From: Streptomyces katrae
GTDB taxonomy: Bacteria > Actinomycetota > Actinomycetes > Streptomycetales > Streptomycetaceae
Reading direction: 5' to 3'
NCBI RefSeq assembly: GCF_000966975.1
Contig: NZ_JZWV01000707.1
Coordinates: 1-11,452, forward strand
Length of the DNA stretch: 11,452 nucleotides
This document shows positions 6,040 through 11,452 of this stretch, in pieces (position 1 is the first letter of the stretch; each line of letters opens with the position of its first letter). The translations under genes and the position numbers were made by a program. The notes below the pieces were generated by a model. That model was given only the letters and a program-made list of their open reading frames with translations, was not told the origin of the DNA and searched no databases.

Positions 6040-6046
6040 GCGCGCC

Positions 6047-6634
6047 ATGGACACCACCAAGACCGCCGACCCGACCGCCCCCGAGGCGGACGCCGCCGAG
6101 GACAAGCCGGACACCGGCACCCCGGCCGAGCCCGAGGCCCCCACCGACGCCCCCGCCCCCGCCACGGACGCCTCCGACGCCGTGGCGGACGAGGAGCCCG
6201 AGGACCTCGACGAGGCGGACACCTTCCCCGAGCGGCCCACCGGCGTCGGCTCCGCGGCCTCCGCCGTCACCGCCGCCGGCCTCGGACTCGTCGCCCTCAG
6301 CGGCAGCTGGGTCGCCCGGGTGATCGGCGAGCGCCAGACCCTCATCGGCCAGATCGAGTCGGCCAACGCCACCACCGCCAAGGAGAAGATCGCCGCCCTG
6401 TACGGCGACGCCTGGCACATGACCGCCCTCGTCAACGGCCTCCTCTCCGCCCTCGCCCTCCTCCTCGCCGCCGTCGTCCTCGCCGCCCCCGCCTTCGGCG
6501 CCCCCGGCCGGGCCCACCCCACCTGGGTCCGCTCCGTGTCCTGGGCCGCCGTCGCACTCGGCGTCCTCGGCGTCCTGCTCTTCGCGCTCATGTACTTCGA
6601 CCTCCTCGTACCCCTCCCGACGGCCTCCGAATAG
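6047..6634 (+). CDS. Three-helix membrane protein with a disordered acidic N-terminus
   Basis: A 195-aa protein from ATG 6047. Residues 1-65 or so are almost entirely Ala, Pro, Glu, Asp and Thr (EPEAPTDAPAPATDASDA and on) and should be disordered and strongly acidic. Three hydrophobic segments follow: AASAVTAAGLGLVALSGSWV, ALVNGLLSALALLLAAVVLA and VSWAAVALGVLGVLLFALMY. The 35-40-residue stretch between helices 1 and 2 (ERQTLIGQIESANATTAKEK) is polar and possibly helical. I do not recognise a named family. The leaderless promoter with a CTCTCAG direct repeat points to control by a two-component system, so an envelope or stress role is possible but is inference. It starts 58 bp after the acetyltransferase and is followed by strong hairpins, so it is probably its own unit. 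Confidence 0.8.
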   Translation: MDTTKTADPTAPEADAAEDKPDTGTPAEPEAPTDAPAPATDASDAVADEEPEDLDEADTFPERPTGVGSAASAVTAAGLGLVALSGSWVARVIGERQTLIGQIESANATTAKEKIAALYGDAWHMTALVNGLLSALALLLAAVVLAAPAFGAPGRAHPTWVRSVSWAAVALGVLGVLLFALMYFDLLVPLPTASE

Positions 6635-6657
6635 GCACCGCCTTACCCATGTCTTAG

Positions 6658-6716
6658 GCCGCCCCCGGGCGGCTCAAGGCCCCCTCAGGGCCCCGGGTCC
6701 CAGGTCTAAGGACCCC
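6658..6716 (+). terminator. Tandem hairpin terminator region
   Basis: Three consecutive stem-loops follow the membrane-protein stop: GCCGCC-CCCG-GGCGGC type (6658-6673), GGCCC-CCTCA-GGGCC (6678-6692) and GGGTCC-N9-GGACCC (6695-6715), the last extended by CC/GG with a bulge. They lie at the start of the 188-bp gap 6635-6822, whose remainder holds no gene I can support and presumably the promoter of the 55-aa gene. Confidence 0.6.
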
Positions 6717-6822
6717 GGCGGGACAGAGATGGGGCATGCGCCTCATGTGCCGCACCCCTCTGGGAAGCGAATCTTGGATCACACCGAACGAGGTGCCCGA
6801 GAAAGCAACCAGGGAGAACGAG

Positions 6823-6990
6823 ATGTTCGAGTACGAGATCGCCACCGCCCGCCGCGCCGACCTCATCCGCGAGGCCGACCGGTACCGGATCGCCCGCGAG
6901 GCCAAGAAGGCCTCCCGCACCTCCTCTCGCGGCCAGGAACGCGAGAGGCAGGTGAGCCGCCACCGGAGCCTCTTCACCCGCGCCGCGTAA
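6823..6990 (+). CDS. Small basic protein of unknown function (55 aa)
   Basis: ATG 6823 has a good ribosome site (AGGGAG, 6811-6816). The 55-aa product begins MFEYEIATARRADLIREADR and is rich in Arg, Lys, Glu and Ala; residues 5-45 are predicted by eye to form one long amphipathic helix. Small proteins starting MFEYE with many Arg/Ala residues are, as I recall, common in Streptomyces genomes; no function is known to me. The frame is open upstream to ATG 6736, but that extension lies in the hairpin/leader region and has no ribosome site. It ends 92 bp before the LuxR-type regulator's preferred start and may be co-transcribed if the regulator's own promoter is weak. Confidence 0.75.
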   Translation: MFEYEIATARRADLIREADRYRIAREAKKASRTSSRGQERERQVSRHRSLFTRAA

Positions 6991-7069
6991 CCCGCGCCAC
7001 GCACCACGTGGAATGACGCGAGATGACGAGCGCACCGATAACGACTGCCGCCCGACCGGACCCGTGTGC

Positions 7070-7075
7070 GATGCT
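7070..7075 (+). promoter_or_regulatory. Candidate leaderless -10 element of the LuxR-type regulator
   Basis: GATGCT (nAnnnT pattern) ends 7 bp before GTG 7083, the same geometry as the membrane-protein promoter at 6034. There is no clear ribosome site for GTG 7083 or for the upstream ATG 7023, so a leaderless start at 7083 is the best explanation. Confidence 0.35.
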
Positions 7076-7082
7076 CAGCGGC

Positions 7083-10000
7083 GTGGAAACCAGATCTGTC
7101 AGCCCGGTGTTCGTCGGCCGAGCCGACGAACTGGCCGTACTCGTCGACGCCCTGGCCCGCGCCGCGGACCAGGAGCCCCAGGCCCTCCTCGTCGGAGGTG
7201 AGGCCGGAGTCGGAAAAACCCGGCTGACCGAGGAGTTCCTCGGCGAGGCCGCCCGCCGCGGAGCGGTGGTGGCCGTCGGAGGCTGTGTGGAGATCGGGGC
7301 GGAGGGCCTTCCCTTCGCCCCTTTCTCGACCGCCCTGCGCACCCTGCTCCGCCTGCTCCCCGGCGAACTCGCCGCCGCGGCCGCCGGCCAGGAGGACGAA
7401 CTCGCCCGCATCCTCCCCGAACTCGGCGAAACCCCCCGCGGCCCCCACGACGAGGAGAGCACGGCCCGCCTCTTCGAACTGACGGCCCGGATGCTGGAAC
7501 GCCTCGCCGCCGACCGCACCGTCGTCCTCGTCCTGGAGGACCTGCACTGGGCGGACACCTCCACCCGGCACCTGCTCGCCTACCTCTTCCGCGCCCTCGG
7601 CCGGGGCCGCCTCGTCCTCGTCGCCACCTACCGCGCCGACGACATCCACCGCCGCCACCCGCTGCGCCCCCTGCTCGCCGAACTCGACCGGCTCCGCACC
7701 GTCCAGCGCATCGAACTGGCCCGCTTCAACCGGGGCGAAGTACGCCGCCAGCTCGCCGGGATCCTCGCCTCCCAGCCCGACGAGGCCTTCGTCGACTCCG
7801 TCTTCGAACGCTCCGACGGAAACGCCTTCTTCGTCGAGGAACTCGTCGCCTCCCACGAGAGCGGCTGCCGCACCGGGCTCACCGAATCCCTGCGCGACCT
7901 GCTCCTGGTCCGCGTCGAGGTCCTGCCCGACGCCGCACAGCGCGTGGTCCGCATCGTCGCCGAGGGCGGCTCCACCGTCGAATACCCGCTCCTGCTCGCC
8001 GTCTCCCGCCTCGGCGAGGACGAGCTGATCGAGGCCCTGCGCGCCGCCGTCGGCGCCAACATCCTCCTCGCCACCGCCGACGGCGACGGATACCGCTTCC
8101 GCCACTCCCTGGTCCGCGAGGCGGTCAGCGACGACCTCCTGCCCGGCGAACGCGCCCGCGTCAACCGCCGCTACGCCGAGGCCCTGGAGGCCGACGAGAC
8201 CCTGATCCGCGCCGAGGAACGCGTCATCCGGCTGGCCAACTACTGGTACGCCGCCAACGACCCCGCCAAGGCCCTGCCCGCCGTCCTCGCCGCCTCCATC
8301 ACCGCCCGCCGCCGGCACGCCTACTCCGAACAGCTCAGCCTGCTCGAACGGGCCATGGACCTGTGGGAGAGCGCCCCCGACGAGGTACGGGAGGCACTGC
8401 GCCCCGCCGACTACACCGAGGTCTACCCGCCCTGCGGCTGCGACCCGGCCAGCACCCCGCTCCAGCGAGTCGACCTCCTCGCCGAGGCCACCGTCGCCGC
8501 CCGCTACGGCGGCGAACGCGAACGGGCCCTGAAGCTCACCAAACTGGCCCTGCGCATCCTCGACGAGGACGGCGGCGACCCGCTGCGCGCCGCCTGGTTC
8601 TGGACCGAGCGCTCCCGCCTCATCGCCAACCTCGGACGCGGCGACGGCTGGCAGGAGATCGCCACCGCCCAGGAACTCGTCAAGGGGCTGCCCCCGTCCC
8701 AGGTGCACGCCGACGTCCTCGTCCGGGTGGCGGGCTGGGGCATGCTCCACAACCCGGGCCCCGGCAACCTCGCCGCCGCCGAACGGGCCGTGGAGTACGC
8801 CCGCATGATCGGCGCCGAGGAGACCGAGCTCAACGCCCGGATCACCTACGGCTGCCTGCTCATGGACTCCGGCGACGGCGCCACCGGCCTCGCAGAGCTC
8901 CACGAGGTCAAGGACCGTGCCATCGCACGCGGGTTCACCGTCGTAGCGGGCCGCGCCCATATCAACATCACCTCCCAACTCGAATCCATGGGCCGGTCAC
9001 GCGCCATGGGCCGGTCCCGCGAAGCCGTGGAACTGGCCGAACAAGGGGTCCAACTCGTCAGCAAGGCCCGGCTCCTGGACACCGAGGCCTGGGTCCGCGG
9101 GAACATGGCGGAGAGCCTGTACAGCCTCGGCCGCTGGGACGAGGCGGCCGAAGCGGCCCGGCGCACCCTGCACGTGGGCCACGGCGCCGCCCCCCGCGGC
9201 TCCGCCTCCGCCCGCCTGGCCTACCTGGCCCTCGCCCGCGGAGAACTCACCGAGGCCGCGGCCCAGCTCGCCGCCGCCCACGCCCACTTCGGCACCCACG
9301 ACAGCCAGCCCCAGCACCGGATACCGCTCTTCCGGCTGGCCATCGGCGTGGCCGAGGGCGAGGGCCGCCTCGCCGACGTCCGGACCGAGACGGCGCAGGC
9401 CATCGCCTACGGTTTCCCGCTCGGCCAGCACCGCTACGCCTGGCCCCTGCTCCTCGCCTCCGCCACCGCCGAAGCCGACGCCCGCGGCCTGCCCGGCACC
9501 GAGGAAGGCCGCGCCGCCGCCCTGGAGGCCCTGCGCACCGCCGCCCGCACCCTGGCCACCCCGGCCCCCCTGTGGAGCGCCCACTCCGAGTACCTGAGGG
9601 CCGAGCTGCTGCGCGCCGAGGGCCGCGACACCGTCGCCGACTGGACAGCGGTCGAGACGGCCGTCAGCCCCCTGGAACGCCCCTACCTGCTGGCCCGCGT
9701 CCGCCACCGGCTCGCCGAGGCCCTGCTGGGCTCCGGCGGAGACCGTGACACGGCCGCCGGCCTGCTCCGCGACGCCCACGCCACCGCCGACCGGCTGGGT
9801 TCGAGAAGGCTCCGCGAGGACCTGGCCCTGCTGGCCCAGCGCGCCAGGATCCCGCTGACCCCCGACGAGACCCGTCCGGCCGCACCGGCCCCGGACACCG
9901 ACCCGATCGAGGCCCTGGGACTCACCAGCCGGGAACGGGACGTCCTGCGCCTGGTCGCCACGGGCAGCACCAACCGCCAGATCGCGGAGGAGCTGTTCAT

Positions 10001-10127
10001 CTCCCCGAAGACGGCCAGCGTGCACGTCTCGAACATCCTGGCCAAGCTGGGCGTCGCCGGCCGGGGCGAGGCCGCGGCCCTCGCCCACCGGCTGCGCCTG
10101 TTCACCGCCCCGGCGCCACAGCCCTAG
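7083..10127 (+). CDS. Large ATP-binding LuxR-family transcriptional regulator (LAL/MalT-like)
   Basis: 1,014 aa from GTG 7083 (METRSVSPVFVGRADEL), the form I expect from homologues; ATG 7023 would add 20 residues unlike the family. Order: N-terminal AAA/STAND-type ATPase with Walker A GGEAGVGKT (about residues 38-46) and Walker B VVLVLEDLHWAD (about 147-158); a sensor segment near ATYRADDIHRRHPLR; a winged-helix and long TPR-like helical region (about 300-900); and a C-terminal LuxR/GerE helix-turn-helix from about residue 945 (LTSRERDVLRLVATGSTNRQ, then IAEELFISPKTASVHVSNIL). All ATPase and DNA-binding motifs look intact, so it is probably a ligand- and ATP-dependent activator. Target genes and inducer are unknown; unlike many such regulators it is not inside an obvious biosynthetic cluster. 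An in-frame 18-bp duplication (8986-9021) adds a second MGRSR. The gene converges on the DUF6191-like frame and the sugar dehydrogenase. Confidence 0.93.
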   Translation: METRSVSPVFVGRADELAVLVDALARAADQEPQALLVGGEAGVGKTRLTEEFLGEAARRGAVVAVGGCVEIGAEGLPFAPFSTALRTLLRLLPGELAAAAAGQEDELARILPELGETPRGPHDEESTARLFELTARMLERLAADRTVVLVLEDLHWADTSTRHLLAYLFRALGRGRLVLVATYRADDIHRRHPLRPLLAELDRLRTVQRIELARFNRGEVRRQLAGILASQPDEAFVDSVFERSDGNAFFVEELVASHESGCRTGLTESLRDLLLVRVEVLPDAAQRVVRIVAEGGSTVEYPLLLAVSRLGEDELIEALRAAVGANILLATADGDGYRFRHSLVREAVSDDLLPGERARVNRRYAEALEADETLIRAEERVIRLANYWYAANDPAKALPAVLAASITARRRHAYSEQLSLLERAMDLWESAPDEVREALRPADYTEVYPPCGCDPASTPLQRVDLLAEATVAARYGGERERALKLTKLALRILDEDGGDPLRAAWFWTERSRLIANLGRGDGWQEIATAQELVKGLPPSQVHADVLVRVAGWGMLHNPGPGNLAAAERAVEYARMIGAEETELNARITYGCLLMDSGDGATGLAELHEVKDRAIARGFTVVAGRAHINITSQLESMGRSRAMGRSREAVELAEQGVQLVSKARLLDTEAWVRGNMAESLYSLGRWDEAAEAARRTLHVGHGAAPRGSASARLAYLALARGELTEAAAQLAAAHAHFGTHDSQPQHRIPLFRLAIGVAEGEGRLADVRTETAQAIAYGFPLGQHRYAWPLLLASATAEADARGLPGTEEGRAAALEALRTAARTLATPAPLWSAHSEYLRAELLRAEGRDTVADWTAVETAVSPLERPYLLARVRHRLAEALLGSGGDRDTAAGLLRDAHATADRLGSRRLREDLALLAQRARIPLTPDETRPAAPAPDTDPIEALGLTSRERDVLRLVATGSTNRQIAEELFISPKTASVHVSNILAKLGVAGRGEAAALAHRLRLFTAPAPQP
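8986..9021. repeat. In-frame 18-bp tandem duplication in the regulator
   Basis: CCATGGGCCGGTCACGCG (8986-9003) is followed by the same 18 bases with one difference, A to C (9004-9021). The protein reads SMGRSRAMGRSREAVELA, so six residues are added inside a helical repeat. The one mismatch suggests an older event, or one that has since mutated. Confidence 0.85.
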
Positions 10128-10316
10128 GTCCGCGGCCGGCCGCGGGCCAGCGGCCCGGCGTATGAGCACCGAGCCCGAGTCGAGGTCTATCGGACCCCGT
10201 CCCGGATCGCCGTCACCGACGTCGGTCCGGGACAGCTCCAGCCGCTTCTTCTCCTCGTCCGTGTGCCGCCGCCCCGGGTTGAACAACTCCTCGATCATGT
10301 TGAACACCGTGCCCAC
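10124..10316 (-). CDS. DUF6191-like small protein, frame lacks its own stop
   Basis: From GTG 10316 (or GTG 10307) the minus strand reads VFNMIEELFNPGRRHTDEEK, then KRLELSRTDVGDGDPGRGPI and DLDSGSVLIRR. This matches my memory of the short actinobacterial DUF6191 pattern (ELFxPGRKHT, DVGDxDPGRGPIDL). Function is unknown; I expect members to be about 60-80 aa. A GGAAGG ribosome site lies just upstream. The odd part is the end: no stop occurs in this frame before it runs antisense into the regulator gene, staying open to 8997. In the next frame a TAG (10126-10124) lies in the CCTAGG that also holds the regulator's stop, so an indel near the 3' end could have removed the normal stop. The end coordinate given is that hypothetical stop. 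The start codon region is itself duplicated (9-bp repeat, 10305-10322). Confidence 0.55.
10130..10157. terminator. Palindromic terminator between convergent genes
   Basis: A perfect 16-bp palindrome CCGCGGCCGGCCGCGG (10130-10145) begins 3 bases after the regulator's stop and overlaps a second hairpin, CGGGCC-AGC-GGCCCG (10143-10157). Such overlapping dyads suit a bidirectional terminator for the convergent regulator and DUF6191-like/dehydrogenase genes. Confidence 0.6.
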
Positions 10317-10322
10317 CGTGCC
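10305..10322. repeat. 9-bp tandem duplication at the DUF6191 start
   Basis: CACCGTGCC occurs exactly twice (10305-10313, 10314-10322). On the minus strand each copy carries a GTG, so the start codon is duplicated (GTG 10316 and GTG 10307), changing its distance from the GGAAGG ribosome site from about 4 to 13 nt. Confidence 0.85.
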
Positions 10323-10349
10323 TTCCGCCCCCCACCGGGGCTCCGTCGG

Positions 10350-11452
10350 TCACCGCACCGTCAGACTCAGGATCCTGTCGTCACCGGCCTGTGGCGACCC
10401 ACGGCCGTCCGTCTCGCTCGTGACCAGCAGCAGTCTGTCCCCGCCGAGCGCCACCACCGTCCGCAGCCGCCCGTACTTCCCCGTCAGGAACGCCTCAGGC
10501 TCCGCCGCCGGCACGGCCCCCTTCAGCGGGATCCGCCACAGCCGCTCGCCCTTCAGCGAGGCCATCCAGATCGAACCCTCCGCCCAGGCGATCCCGCTCG
10601 GCGAGGCCTCGTCCGTCTTCCAGACGGCCACCGGATCCCGGAAGCCCGCCTTGCCGCCCTTCCCCTCCACCTCCGGCCAGCCGTAGTTGCCGCCCGGCTC
10701 GATGAGGTTCAGCTCGTCCCAGGAGTGCTGCCCGAACTCGGACGCCCACAGGCGCTTGTCCCCGTCCCAGGCGAGGCCCTGCACATTGCGGTGCCCCCAG
10801 GAGTAGACGACCGAGTCCGCCTCCGGATTCCCGTGCACCGGCTTCCCGTCGGGGGTCATCCGCAGGATCTTCCCGCCCAGCGACTTCCTGTCCTGCGCCA
10901 GCGCCGTGTTCCCCGTCTCGCCCGTCCCGGCGTAGAGCATCCCGTCCGGGCCGAAGGCGATCCGCCCGCCGTTGTGCACGAGCCCCTTGGGAATGCCCCT
11001 CAGCACCGTGTCCGGCGCCCCCAGCTGCTGCCCCGGCGGTCTCTGCTCGTCGTACCGCATCCGGGCGATGCGATTGTCGGACTCCGTCGTGAAGTACGCG
11101 TACACCAGCCGGTCCGACGCGAAGTGCGGGGACAGCGCGAGCCCCAGCAGCCCGCCCTCCCCGCCGGGAGCCACCCCGGGCACCCGCCCGATCTGCGTCA
11201 CCTCGCCGGTATCCGTCCGGACCCTGCTGATCGTGCCCTTGTCCCGGGAGGCCACCAGCAGGTCACCGCCGGGCAGCGGGGCCACGCCCCACGGGGAGTC
11301 CAGCCCCTTCGCCACCTCACCCGTGACCGTCACGGACCCCTTGGCGGGCGGCGCCGACGCCCCCGCCCCCGGAGCGGCCCCCGCGGAAGCCGCCGCCGGC
11401 GACCCCGGCGGGGAGCCCCCCGCCCCGGACGGCGCCCCGCCCGAGGGGGAAC
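10350..11452 (-). CDS. PQQ-dependent sugar dehydrogenase (GSDH/sorbosone family), N-terminus missing
   Basis: The frame ends at TGA 10352-10350 and is open to the right edge; 367 codons are visible. The start and any signal peptide lie outside. Nearest the edge is a Ser/Gly/Pro/Ala-rich linker (PSGGAPSGAGGSPPGSPAAA), typical of exported actinobacterial lipoproteins between lipobox and catalytic domain. The six-bladed beta-propeller follows with family signatures: LDSPWGVAPLPGGDLLVASR, GEGGLLGLALSPHF, HNGGRIAFGPDGMLYAGTGE (His codon 10976-10974, matching the catalytic base of soluble glucose dehydrogenase), GGKILRMTPDGKP, WGHRNVQGLAWD and DELNLIEPGGNYGWPEVEG. It should oxidise a sugar or alcohol outside the membrane using PQQ, though many homologues have no proven substrate. 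It reads towards the regulator, with the DUF6191-like frame 33 bp downstream on the same strand, possibly co-transcribed. GTG 11333 is an internal codon, not the start, because the frame continues with lipoprotein-type linker sequence. Confidence 0.9.
   Translation of the reverse strand, partial: SPSGGAPSGAGGSPPGSPAAASAGAAPGAGASAPPAKGSVTVTGEVAKGLDSPWGVAPLPGGDLLVASRDKGTISRVRTDTGEVTQIGRVPGVAPGGEGGLLGLALSPHFASDRLVYAYFTTESDNRIARMRYDEQRPPGQQLGAPDTVLRGIPKGLVHNGGRIAFGPDGMLYAGTGETGNTALAQDRKSLGGKILRMTPDGKPVHGNPEADSVVYSWGHRNVQGLAWDGDKRLWASEFGQHSWDELNLIEPGGNYGWPEVEGKGGKAGFRDPVAVWKTDEASPSGIAWAEGSIWMASLKGERLWRIPLKGAVPAAEPEAFLTGKYGRLRTVVALGGDRLLLVTSETDGRGSPQAGDDRILSLTVR

Noticed and set aside
3199..6591. 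A 1,130-codon open frame on the minus strand
   Set aside because: It lies antisense to the MMPL, GNAT and membrane-protein genes, is made of low-complexity Gly/Ala/Glu/Asp/Arg text and matches no family. It is a GC-rich shadow.
6736..6822. A longer 84-aa version of the small protein starting at ATG 6736
   Set aside because: No ribosome site and unlike the MFEYE start; ATG 6823 has AGGGAG at suitable spacing.
6654..8978. A 774-codon minus-strand open frame
   Set aside because: Antisense shadow of the LuxR-type regulator; composition is typical of reverse-frame high-GC sequence.
8997..10316. A 439-aa minus-strand protein fusing the DUF6191-like segment to further sequence
   Set aside because: Only the first 55 or so residues look like a real protein; the rest is antisense to the regulator. 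Kept only as a missing-stop observation.

Overview
The window looks like a chromosomal segment of Streptomyces or a close actinomycete. It is very GC-rich throughout, with strong G/C at third codon positions. No TTA codon was noticed in the genes read. The gene families are typical of streptomycetes: DUF664/DinB, a giant LuxR-type ATPase regulator, DUF6191 and MMPL. The first 20 bases are not genomic: they carry the 19-bp Tn5/Nextera mosaic end. The window therefore starts at a contig edge with untrimmed library adapter.

Layout, left to right. (1) A minus-strand penicillin-acylase-family Ntn hydrolase (start 847) is cut by the left edge. A near-consensus DtxR/IdeR/DmdR iron box sits over its promoter. 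(2) A minus-strand DUF664/DinB-fold protein (949-1461). (3) A 23-bp-arm hairpin terminator (1609-1667) follows a minus-strand GNAT acetyltransferase gene (1684-2512). This gene is broken by an exact 22-bp tandem duplication. (4) A divergent plus-strand cupin protein (2567-3019) appears to be expressed from a leaderless promoter. (5) A plus-strand MMPL/RND-type membrane transporter (3159-5406) is broken by an exact 16-bp tandem duplication. A RimJ/RimL-type acetyltransferase (5434-5988) follows 27 bp later, probably in the same operon. (6) A three-helix membrane protein (6047-6634) has a leaderless promoter under a CTCTCAG-N4-CTCTCAG direct repeat, the geometry expected for an OmpR/PhoB-type response regulator. 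(7) A run of hairpins, then a 55-aa basic protein (6823-6990), then a roughly 1,014-aa LuxR-family ATPase regulator (7083-10127). (8) On the minus strand, converging on the regulator, lie a small DUF6191-like reading frame with no in-frame stop before it enters the regulator, and a PQQ-type sugar dehydrogenase-like lipoprotein that runs off the right edge.

I see no single undescribed multi-gene system: no CRISPR, phage, toxin-antitoxin or biosynthetic cluster. The most striking pattern is a concentration of short head-to-tail duplications (7, 9, 15, 16, 18 and 22 bp). Two of them destroy reading frames, one duplicates a start codon and one inserts six codons in frame. This is either real slipped-strand mutation, possibly reversible, or an assembly artefact, and the raw reads would decide. 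The second most interesting observation is the iron-box-controlled, apparently cytoplasmic penicillin-acylase homologue, which may belong to siderophore metabolism.
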